Below, piece after piece: positions 1-4,519 of a DNA stretch of 5,227 nucleotides. The translations under genes were made by a program, and so were the position numbers. The stretch spans positions 1 through 5,227 of the forward strand of contig JADMIN010000239.1 of the NCBI GenBank assembly GCA_015478575.1. Direction: 5' to 3'. How positions within the stretch are numbered: position 1 is the stretch's first letter; each line of letters starts with the position of its first letter. Below the pieces are notes generated by a model, which saw only the letters and a program-made list of their open reading frames with translations, had not been told where the DNA came from and did no database searches. The stretch is from Ktedonobacterales bacterium. Its GTDB lineage: Bacteria; Chloroflexota; Ktedonobacteria; Ktedonobacterales; JADMIN01.

Positions 1-361
1 CCTCAACCGCGAGGTCAAGCGCCGGACCGATGTCGTCGGCATCTTTCCCAATGCGGCGACGATCGTGCGCTTGGTGGGAATGCTGCTGGCCGAACAGCAC
101 GACGACTGGCACGTGGGTCGGCGTTACTTCAGCGCCGAATCGGTCGGGAAGCTCGCGCCCCAGGTGCCAGGAGCGCCGCCTGGGGAGGGGGCGGGCGTCT
201 TGCCGCTGGCGGCTCGCGAGCCGCCAGCGGCAACGAGCATGGGGAGCGATGGGAATCACCTATTCCCACACGTCCCTGGACACATACGGCGCTACCATCG
301 TCCGTTGGGACAGGTGTCGCCTGGGCATCACTCCTGGGGAGTGTTAGTAGGAGAGGCATGA
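1..361 (+). CDS. IS256-family (Mutator type) transposase, C-terminal fragment, 5' end outside window
   Basis: The frame starting at base 2 reads a C-terminal block typical of IS256-family DDE transposases: NREVKRRTDVVGIFPN, then RLVGMLLAEQHDDW and VGRRYFSAES (about bases 5-152). The catalytic DDE residues lie upstream of the window, so whether the enzyme is intact cannot be judged. Family members usually stop soon after the YFS.ES block. Here the frame stays open for about 65 more codons with no family resemblance, runs through the 34-bp palindrome and the likely IS end, and stops at TGA 359-361, inside the start of the next gene. The tail therefore looks like read-through into flanking DNA, or loss of the original stop. 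Family assignment is confident; functionality is doubtful. Confidence 0.85.
   Translation, partial: LNREVKRRTDVVGIFPNAATIVRLVGMLLAEQHDDWHVGRRYFSAESVGKLAPQVPGAPPGEGAGVLPLAAREPPAATSMGSDGNHLFPHVPGHIRRYHRPLGQVSPGHHSWGVLVGEA
200..233. repeat. Perfect 34-bp palindrome (two 17-bp arms, no spacer)
   Basis: Bases 200-216 (ttgccgctggcggctcg) are the exact reverse complement of 217-233; pairing fails at 199/234. It sits 3' of the conserved transposase block and before the putative IS end. As RNA it would form a very stable GC-rich hairpin. It could be a factor-dependent terminator of the transposase, a structure shielding the element from read-through, or a REP-like repeat. It lacks the T-tract of a classic intrinsic terminator. 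Because it is a true palindrome, both strands encode the same peptide (LPLAAREPPAA). Confidence 0.9.
251..283. repeat. Putative terminal inverted repeat of the IS256-like element, with a small hairpin
   Basis: Bases 261-283 (tattcccacacgtcc...ggacac) resemble an IS256-family end read outward. A 6-bp inverted repeat (gggaat 251-256, attccc 262-267, 5-nt loop) overlaps its inner part. The call rests on remembered similarity of family ends, not on a matching left end. Confidence 0.4.
349..357 (+). promoter_or_regulatory. Shine-Dalgarno deciding the S51 peptidase start
   Basis: AGGAG at 349-353 is 4 nt before ATG 358 and 7 nt before ATG 361. The second ATG has the better spacing and gives the usual short N-terminus of the family (MKYLLTSAG), so 361 is preferred. 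Confidence 0.6.
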
Positions 362-1047
362 TGAAGTATCTTCTCACGTCCGCTGGCATCAAGAACACGA
401 GCATCCACAACGCGCTGGTCGACCTACTGGGCAAGCCGATCGCCGAGTGCGATGCCCTCTGCATCCCCACTGGGGGGTACGGGAGTTCTTATGGCAGTCC
501 TGCTGGGATATGGCGTTTCATCAGCGGACAGTCCGCCCAACCCATGTGCGGATTGGGGTGGAAGTCGTTGGGCGTACTGGAACTCACCGCACTGCCCAGC
601 ATGGGTGACGAGCGCTGGGTCCCCTGGGTCCGAGACGCAGACGTCCTGCTGGTGAACGGCGGCGACGCCCTGTACCTGTGCCACTGGATGCGCCAGTCCG
701 GCCTGGCGGACCTCCTGCCGTCGCTGCGCGAGACGGTCTACGTAGGATTCAGCGCCGGGAGCATGGTGCTGACCCCCAGGATCGGAGAGGACTTCGTCGG
801 GTGGAAGCCGCCAACGGGTAGCGACAGCACATTGGGCATCGACAACTTCTCGATCTTCCCACACGTGGATCACCCCGATTTGTCGGAGAACACCATGGCC
901 GCCGCGGAAAAATGGGCCGCCGGGCTTGGGGGTCCGGCGTATGCGATCGACGACGAGACCGCCATCAAAGTGGTTGACGGCGCCGTCGACGTCGTCTCCG
1001 AGGGGCACTGGAAGCTGTTTACCCCTAATACACCACTTCAGCCCTGA
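361..1047 (+). CDS. Peptidase S51 family protein (dipeptidase E-like, type 1 glutamine amidotransferase-like fold)
   Basis: Characterised S51 members are cytoplasmic serine peptidases (aspartyl dipeptidase PepE, cyanophycinase) with a class I glutamine-amidotransferase-like fold; this protein's substrate is unknown. From ATG 361 it has 228 residues, a normal PepE-like length. Visible are an N-terminal beta-strand (MKYLLTSAG), the family VNGGDALYL motif (about 98-106), the nucleophile elbow VGFSAGSMVL with Ser131 (codon 751-753), and FPHVDHP with candidate His168. The Ser-to-His spacing of 37 residues equals that of PepE (Ser120, His157). The acidic partner is probably one of Glu143/Asp144. 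The gene looks intact and has its own good ribosome binding site. It lies between two mobile or broken elements and may be acquired cargo. A start at 358 would add one Met and overlap the upstream stop as ATGA. Confidence 0.85.
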   Translation: MKYLLTSAGIKNTSIHNALVDLLGKPIAECDALCIPTGGYGSSYGSPAGIWRFISGQSAQPMCGLGWKSLGVLELTALPSMGDERWVPWVRDADVLLVNGGDALYLCHWMRQSGLADLLPSLRETVYVGFSAGSMVLTPRIGEDFVGWKPPTGSDSTLGIDNFSIFPHVDHPDLSENTMAAAEKWAAGLGGPAYAIDDETAIKVVDGAVDVVSEGHWKLFTPNTPLQP

Positions 1048-1072
1048 GCCGTGCGCGCTCCAGCGTAGGCTC
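1046..1072 (+). terminator. Weak candidate hairpin at the end of the S51 gene
   Basis: gagcc (1046-1050) can pair with ggctc (1068-1072), enclosing cgct (1056-1059) and agcg (1062-1065) around a 2-nt loop. It overlaps the stop codon and has no following T-run, so intrinsic termination is uncertain. Confidence 0.25.
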
Positions 1073-1083
1073 TCAGCGCCGAA

Positions 1084-1123
1084 CATGCTAGCATGAGGTG
1101 CGACCACTGATCGTTCGCACGAT
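1084..1123. promoter_or_regulatory. Two inverted repeats upstream of the DUF433 gene, candidate autoregulatory operator
   Basis: A perfect 12-bp palindrome catgctagcatg occupies 1084-1095. A second inverted repeat, atcgt-tcgc-acgat, occupies 1110-1123. Both lie within 60 bp upstream of the antitoxin-like start. Toxin-antitoxin operons are often repressed by their antitoxin through such palindromes, so an operator role is plausible, but DUF433 binding to DNA here is inference. No clear -35/-10 pair was identified. Confidence 0.35.
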
Positions 1124-1142
1124 GAGGCAAGGAATATGAAGC

Positions 1143-1394
1143 ATGTCACAGACACCAGGCGCAGGCGAAATCTATCCTGGCGTGACGATAGACCCACAGA
1201 TCGTGCATGGGAAGCCCATTTTTACTAGTACACGCATCTTGGTGGCTCCCGTGCTGGGAGCCTTGGCCGCTGGCGATAGCATAGAAACGGTCTGCGCTGC
1301 CTGTGGGATGACACCAGAGCGGATACAAGCTGGTATCGGCTACGCGGCCAGCCTGGTCGCGCACGAGCACGTCTATAGGATCGCTCATGCCTAG
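1143..1394 (+). CDS. DUF433 domain protein (VapB45-type antitoxin-like)
   Basis: The 83-residue product matches the DUF433 pattern: ITIDPxxxHGKPxxxxTRI as VTIDPQIVHGKPIFTSTRI (14-32), then VLGALAAGDSIETV (37-50), then MTPERIQAGIGYAASL (56-71), giving a small helix-turn-helix-like fold. DUF433 proteins are commonly encoded just before DUF5615 PIN-like proteins and are regarded as their antitoxins. AAGGAA (1129-1134) lies 8 nt before ATG 1143. The C-terminal ...AHEHVYRIAHA runs to TAG 1392-1394. An out-of-frame ATG at 1136 is ignored. The cognate toxin immediately downstream is broken, so this gene appears to be an orphan antitoxin. It has some AT-richer codons (ATA, AGT) unlike the genes at the right of the window, consistent with transfer. 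Confidence 0.85.
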   Translation: MSQTPGAGEIYPGVTIDPQIVHGKPIFTSTRILVAPVLGALAAGDSIETVCAACGMTPERIQAGIGYAASLVAHEHVYRIAHA

Positions 1395-1440
1395 CGCGCT
1401 GGGTAGCGGTTCCACGAGCTTGGCGAACTCTGGCGGTTAG

Positions 1441-1791
1441 CATTTCCTGGTGGACGAAAATCGTCCACGACTGCTGGCGCCAAGGTGACGAGCCGCTGGC
1501 TATCAGGCCGAGGACATCCGCGATATTGGTTTAGGCACGCATCCTGACGCCGATGTTTGGCGCTCTGCCCAGGCGCGGAAGCGGACACTCGTCACCCAGG
1601 ATAGCGACTTTGCCGACATCCGCGCCTATCCAGCGCCTCATGCGGGTATCGTGATTGCCGACCTGCCTGATCGGCTCACGACCGCGACGAAGACGCACGT
1701 CATCCTTGGTGGTCTAGCACCCCTGGTCGGACCGTCCCTCGCGGGCGCGGTAGTAACGATCTCGCCAGGGCGCATGCGAGTGCGTCGGTGA
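1441..1791 (+). pseudogene. DUF5615 PIN-like (VapC45-type) toxin relic, no start codon and an internal TGA
   Basis: Reading from 1441 gives HFLVDENRPRLLAPR, then TGA (1486-1488), then RAAGYQAEDIRDIGLGTHPD, then DVWRSAQARKRTLVTQDSDF and HAGIVIADLPDR, ending RMRVRR at TGA 1789-1791. This is the order of DUF5615 proteins: N-terminal FLVDEN, central AGY.AEDIRDIGLG, then LVTQDSDFADIR with the second acidic cluster (Asp codons 1600 and 1606), then a C-terminal RVRR. Catalytic acidic positions are kept, and about 115 codons are recognisable, near full length. Where a start Met is expected, the codon is TAG (1438-1440). An ATG at 1387 in the same frame overlaps the antitoxin stop but reaches that TAG after 17 codons. 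The only later in-frame ATG (1774) is six codons before the stop. The frame therefore carries two stops and should not yield toxin unless both are bypassed or are sequence errors. Confidence 0.8.
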
Positions 1792-1959
1792 GACTGATCA
1801 ACACACCCAAAGTGGATGCCTTTGCTATGCGGCGATGCCATGCGTGGCCCCAATTTTGACCCCCGTCGAGCCAGCGCGTGTATCGCGCGATCTGGCTGGG
1901 ATGTGAACACCTAGGGGAGAGCATCCACCCCCGCGCTATGGGGCACGATTATCACTCTC
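1792..1959. other. Gene-poor stretch with a possible insertion-sequence end scar and an inverted repeat
   Basis: No convincing gene is seen between the toxin relic and the sigma operon leader. The segment cgtggccccaattttgaccc at 1843-1862 resembles the GGGGTCAAAATTGGGGCCAC type of sequence I associate with IS21-like element ends or their noncoding tails; no transposase remains, so this is weak. Bases 1869-1897 form an imperfect hairpin (agccag/ctggct outside, cgcg/cgcg around tgtat inside). Short open frames here look like chance. Confidence 0.3.
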
Positions 1960-1978
1960 TTGATGGAAGCGTTCGAAA

Positions 1979-1995
1979 TACGGCCTTCCTCCGTA
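1979..1995. promoter_or_regulatory. 17-bp inverted repeat upstream of the sigma operon
   Basis: tacgg (1979-1983) and ccgta (1991-1995) flank ccttcct, just after the TTCGAA palindrome (1972-1977). It lies about 150 bp upstream of the sigma start and could be an operator in its promoter region. I could not identify a convincing -35/-10 pair next to it. Confidence 0.25.
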
Positions 1996-2046
1996 CGATC
2001 TTGGTGTATGCTGTTCCCGTCCGTTTCCGCTTTTCATCCGTGGCAG

Positions 2047-2105
2047 GAGAAAAGAGGGGCAACACGCCCCCAGGAGTTCTCAGCGAAGGCCGCCTCGCCT
2101 CGGCG
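2047..2105 (+). promoter_or_regulatory. Structured 5' leader of the sigma-factor gene
   Basis: An outer stem gagaa (2047-2051) / ttctc (2077-2081) encloses an inner stem ggggc (2056-2060) / gcccc (2066-2070) with loop aacac. A second hairpin, ccgcc (2090-2094) / ggcgg (2101-2105), follows. The Shine-Dalgarno (about 2125-2134) lies downstream of both. I checked by eye against remembered glycine, cobalamin and fluoride riboswitch motifs and did not see a match. It is a candidate RNA control element or only GC-rich pairing. Confidence 0.3.
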
Positions 2106-2142
2106 GGACGACTTACGCGATAAAGAGAGAGAAGATTCACTC

Positions 2143-3018
2143 ATGGTGGATGAGCGACAGCCCACCCCCAGGCGCACCCGATTCCGCACGCACGCCACCG
2201 CACATGCTGATCGCATGGCGGGAGAGCGCACGCCCATGGCCGCCGCGGGCCTAGTGGCGGATGTCGCCAGCGATGGCGCATCCCGCACCGCCACGACGCT
2301 GGACCCGCGCGATGCCCGCTCGCTCGCGAGCCTGACGCGGCGGCAGCCCGGTGGCGCCTATGAGGTGAGCGACGCCGATCTGGTGCGCGCTATCCGTGCC
2401 TGGAACGCGCGTGAGGAGAGAGAGGTCGTCAGAAAACTCTGTGAGGTGCTGGCCACGCGCTGCCAGCCAGAGTTCCAGCGGCGCTCCTGGGGCCTGCGCC
2501 ACCAGCCACAACTGATGGAAGACGCCATCTCTGGCATGACCGAGCAACTCTTGCGCGAGGCGCTCGATCCCAGCGAGGAGTTCATGCTGATGAACTTCAT
2601 TCACTACCTCCGCTGCCTCTGCGCTGATAACTTCAGCCGCGTGTTGCGGCAGGAGGGCCTGAGCTATCGGCGCGATGCCCAGGGCCGTCCCCTGGGACGC
2701 CCGCAACATGTCCCCCGCGCGCTCATGGACCGCATTGACGTTGAGACGGACGAGCACGAGGAGGGCACGGGTTCCGGGCGCGAGCTTGCCGCCCGCGAAG
2801 ACCCCCTGGGCGCGCGCTTGGCCGCGCTGGAGGCCGAGCGCATTCTCGCCTACCTGCCCGATCCACTGGATCAGCACATCATGGTACTGCGGGCACTGGA
2901 GCACATGCGCTGGGATGATATCGCGCGCCTCTGCGGCAAGACCGAGCGTACCATGCGCCTGCGTTATGAGAAGGCCCGCGTGCTGCTGCGCGAGCGCATC
3001 CTAGCCGAGGTTGAGTGA
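2143..3018 (+). CDS. Sigma-70-like (ECF-like) RNA polymerase sigma factor
   Basis: The 291-residue product appears to be a two-domain sigma factor. Residues 1-75 are a basic, low-complexity extension. Residues about 77-170 (DADLVRAIRAWNAREE... EDAISGMTEQLL... FIHYLRCLCADNFSRVLRQ) resemble a divergent region 2, which binds core polymerase and the -10 element. About 171-228 is a charged linker. Residues 232-285 (RILAYLPDPLDQHIMVLRAL... WDDIARLCGKTERTMRLRYEKAR) fit the region 4 helix-turn-helix that reads the -35 element. Start 2143 is chosen because GAGAGAGAAG (about 2125-2134) lies 8 nt upstream. The frame is open back to 1960, but that part looks like leader RNA. No anti-sigma gene of known type follows; instead an XRE-type gene lies 88 bp downstream. 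Region 2 is weakly conserved, so the ECF label is moderate. Confidence 0.75.
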   Translation: MVDERQPTPRRTRFRTHATAHADRMAGERTPMAAAGLVADVASDGASRTATTLDPRDARSLASLTRRQPGGAYEVSDADLVRAIRAWNAREEREVVRKLCEVLATRCQPEFQRRSWGLRHQPQLMEDAISGMTEQLLREALDPSEEFMLMNFIHYLRCLCADNFSRVLRQEGLSYRRDAQGRPLGRPQHVPRALMDRIDVETDEHEEGTGSGRELAAREDPLGARLAALEAERILAYLPDPLDQHIMVLRALEHMRWDDIARLCGKTERTMRLRYEKARVLLRERILAEVE

Positions 3019-3027
3019 GCGCAAAAA

Positions 3028-3061
3028 GCGATTCCGGCAAAAAGGTGATTCCGGCAAAAAC
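3028..3061. repeat. Tandem 17-bp direct repeat between the sigma and XRE genes
   Basis: Two units, gcgattccggcaaaaag (3028-3044) and gtgattccggcaaaaac (3045-3061), differ at two positions. A degenerate piece (gcgcaaaaa, 3019-3027) precedes them. The AT-rich runs spaced at 17 bp stand out in GC-rich DNA and could be an iterated regulator site in the operon gap. Confidence 0.8.
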
Positions 3062-3070
3062 GGCAATGAC

Positions 3071-3086
3071 GGTGATAACGATCACC
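3071..3086. promoter_or_regulatory. 16-bp inverted repeat, candidate operator or attenuator before the XRE gene
   Basis: ggtgat (3071-3076) and atcacc (3081-3086) are exact inverted halves around aacg. The site lies 20 bp before the XRE start, and the half-site ggtgat also occurs in the adjacent direct repeat (3044-3049). XRE-type regulators often bind such dyads near their own genes, so autoregulation is plausible. A small RNA hairpin acting on translation is the alternative. Confidence 0.45.
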
Positions 3087-3106
3087 TACGGCGGAGATAG
3101 TAGGAC

Positions 3107-3832
3107 ATGGCAGAGACGACAGAGGGCGAGGAGCGAGAGCGGATGGCAGACACACAGAAGGGGCCACGGGCGCCCCGGAGCACACAGACGAGCGCTGGCC
3201 GGGCGAACGCTGAACCGGCAAGCGTCGAACTCCTGCGCGCGAAGCGCGCGCTGACCAGCGCCCGCGCCCGCGGCGAGGACGGCGCGCTGACCCATACACT
3301 GGCGGCCTATCCCCGCCACACCACCGCCCTGATCGCGTTCGACGCGGCACTCCTCGCCACCTCCAGCTATGAGAACGAGGCGCTCACCGCCGAGACGACC
3401 CACATCGCTGAGCGCGCCCTCGCGCGCGCGCTGGCTGCCGTCTTCCCCGCCGCGCCCGTCGCGCAGGCCGCACTCTCCCTCAAGGCCTTGCGCCAAGCCC
3501 GGCGCATTCCCATGCCAGAGGCCGCGCGGCAACTGGGGTTAGGCGTGGATGTGCTGAGCTACCTAGAGGCGGGACGCATCGCCGCGAGCACCGTCCCTGA
3601 GCGGCTCGTACGCGCACTTGGGAATCTGCTCGGTACCGCCGCGGAGCAAATCGGCGCCGCCCTCCAGGGCCAGGCCGCGCTCACCCCCGCCTTGCAACGC
3701 AGCCGAGGCGGCGCGCGCAAAACACCACCAGCGGCACCAGCCACCACGCCGCTCGCCTTCGCGGACGCGGTGCGCACCAGTCCCGGCATGACACCCGAAC
3801 AGAAGGCGACCTGGCTCGCTGAGGAACGCTGA
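3107..3832 (+). CDS. XRE-type helix-turn-helix protein, probable partner of the sigma factor
   Basis: The 241-residue product starts with a charged low-complexity tail (1-38). A helical region follows (about 40-113) containing LAAYPRHTTALIAFDAALL, then an XRE/Cro-like helix-turn-helix at about 122-178 (LKALRQARRIPMPEAARQLGLGVDVLSYLEAGRI...VRALGNLLG). After a Pro/Ala linker the C-terminal motif is FADAVRTSPGMTPEQKATWLAEER. No transmembrane segment is seen, so it should act in the cytoplasm. GGAG at 3093-3096 is 10 nt before ATG 3107; ATG 3143, with GAGGAGCG upstream, is a plausible alternative start. It lies 88 bp downstream of the sigma gene on the same strand, suggesting one operon and a role modulating that sigma or its targets. 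This role is inference; I do not recognise a named family beyond the helix-turn-helix. Confidence 0.75.
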   Translation: MAETTEGEERERMADTQKGPRAPRSTQTSAGRANAEPASVELLRAKRALTSARARGEDGALTHTLAAYPRHTTALIAFDAALLATSSYENEALTAETTHIAERALARALAAVFPAAPVAQAALSLKALRQARRIPMPEAARQLGLGVDVLSYLEAGRIAASTVPERLVRALGNLLGTAAEQIGAALQGQAALTPALQRSRGGARKTPPAAPATTPLAFADAVRTSPGMTPEQKATWLAEER

Positions 3833-3837
3833 GGAAC
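3818..3837 (+). repeat. 10-bp tandem duplication at the XRE stop codon
   Basis: gctgaggaac is repeated exactly at 3818-3827 and 3828-3837. Because 10 is not a multiple of 3, the second copy is read in another frame and supplies the TGA stop (3830-3832). The present C-terminus (AEER) may thus result from a slippage event. Confidence 0.7.
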
Positions 3838-3852
3838 GCCCCACGCGCTCCG

Positions 3853-4239
3853 CTAGTCCGCTTGCGCGCAGATGCGCTGGTAACCCGAATAAATCATCAC
3901 ACAGAGCACGGCCGCGGTCAGCGCCAGCAACAGCGCGCCCAGCAGCGGCAGCGCCGACTCCGCCGACGAGGCGCGCGTGGAGCTGGCAGGCACCGGCGCG
4001 GTGGCGCCGCTCTGCACACTCAGCAGCAGTGAGCTATAGAGGAAGCCCATGACGAATATCGTCACCGGAATGGATGGCAGCATGAATTTCAGATAACGGC
4101 GCGCGACATCCTCTTGGCGCGGCGGGCGCCCACCGCGCAGCACCACCGAAAATGGGCGGTCATCGGCATCACCAATGAACGCGCGCGGAAAGCGAATGAT
4201 GCGCCCATCTTCTTCTGGCGCCGGGAGGCCTGAGAGCAT
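3853..4239 (-). CDS. Small two-transmembrane-segment protein, function unknown
   Basis: I do not recognise a family. From ATG 4239 the product has 128 residues. A hydrophilic, acidic then basic N-terminal part (1-51) ends in RQEDVARRYLKF. A first hydrophobic segment spans about 54-75 (LPSIPVTIFVMGFLYSSLLL), followed by a Ser/Ala/Pro-rich loop (76-95), a second hydrophobic segment (about 97-119, LPLLGALLLALTAAVLCVMI) and a short tail. There is no cleavable signal peptide. The positively charged flank of the first segment suggests a cytoplasmic N-terminus. ATG 4239 is preferred because, on the minus strand, GAAAGGG lies 6 nt before it; GTG 4254 would add five residues but includes that site. 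It converges on the XRE gene with only 20 bp between stops and no terminator, so transcripts may overlap. It diverges from the disordered protein gene. Confidence 0.65.
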   Translation of the reverse strand: MLSGLPAPEEDGRIIRFPRAFIGDADDRPFSVVLRGGRPPRQEDVARRYLKFMLPSIPVTIFVMGFLYSSLLLSVQSGATAPVPASSTRASSAESALPLLGALLLALTAAVLCVMIYSGYQRICAQAD

Positions 4240-4389
4240 ACTGCACCCTTTCACCGGTGCGCGCCGCGCCGGAGCGGCGACCCAGATGGTCTCGTCTTCT
4301 GTAACCTGAAACGTGAGAGTTGGCGAGAAGTATCACCCACCGGCAGCCACACGCCGCGGCCACCTTCAGCGCGGAGAGCCGCCAGCGTG

Positions 4390-4395
4390 TATAAT
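4390..4395 (+). promoter_or_regulatory. Candidate -10 box (TATAAT) for the disordered-protein gene
   Basis: A perfect TATAAT occurs in otherwise GC-rich DNA, 124 bp before the downstream ATG. The best -35 candidate, TTCAGC (4365-4370), is weak and spaced 19 bp. The element faces the plus-strand gene. No clear promoter was found for the minus-strand membrane gene in the same 280-bp gap. Confidence 0.45.
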
Positions 4396-4417
4396 AGAGA
4401 GACTCTGAACGTGAGGT

Positions 4418-4446
4418 ATCCTCCCGGCCGTCATCGGCCAGAGGAT
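4418..4446 (+). promoter_or_regulatory. Hairpin in the 5' leader of the disordered-protein gene
   Basis: atcctc (4418-4423) pairs with gaggat (4441-4446) and ggccg (4426-4430) with cggcc (4435-4439), around loop tcat with small internal mismatches. It lies 23 bp after the TATAAT box and 73 bp before the start, so it would be in the mRNA leader. It has no T-tract; a regulatory or mRNA-stabilising role is possible. Confidence 0.45.
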
Positions 4447-4519
4447 GGGTGGTGACCGCACACGCTTAGGCACACGGTCCCCCGCCAGAGCATCCCGCGA
4501 TACTATGAGGTGACACCCT

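Larger units (their letters stand above)
1..283 (+). mobile_element. Right-hand portion of an IS256-family insertion sequence
   Basis: The element is defined by the transposase C-terminus at the left edge and by a sequence at about 261-283 that, in reverse complement (GTGTCCAGGGACGTGTGGG), resembles the GTGTC...GTGT.. form I recall for terminal inverted repeats of this family. The left end is outside the window, so neither the paired repeat nor a target-site duplication can be checked. The right boundary is an estimate good to perhaps 10-20 bp. Confidence 0.55.

Noticed and set aside
424..1197. 257-codon minus-strand open frame
   Set aside because: It is antisense to the well-supported S51 peptidase and part of the DUF433 gene, and has no family motif.
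1486..1488. Selenocysteine or other recoding of the TGA in the toxin relic
   Set aside because: No selenocysteine-type motif in the family at this position, and the additional TAG and missing start make inactivation simpler.
2047..2105. Known riboswitch (glycine, cobalamin or fluoride) before the sigma gene
   Set aside because: Some pairing and a short cgaagg segment are suggestive, but the conserved core sequences of these classes are not present.
1878..2123. 81-codon plus-strand open frame before the sigma gene
   Set aside because: No clear ribosome binding site or recognised family; it overlaps the probable leader and inverted repeats of the sigma operon.
1960..2142. N-terminal extension of the sigma factor to ATG 1960
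   Set aside because: The extra 61 residues do not look like a sigma region, no good ribosome binding site precedes 1960, and a strong one precedes 2143.
2251..2904. 217-codon minus-strand open frame
   Set aside because: It is antisense to the sigma-factor gene; its composition reflects codon bias of the real gene.
3028..3061. CRISPR-like repeats
   Set aside because: Only two adjacent 17-bp units without spacers; no array and no cas genes.
3086..3532. 148-codon minus-strand open frame over the XRE gene
   Set aside because: It lies antisense to the helix-turn-helix gene and has no start signal or motif.
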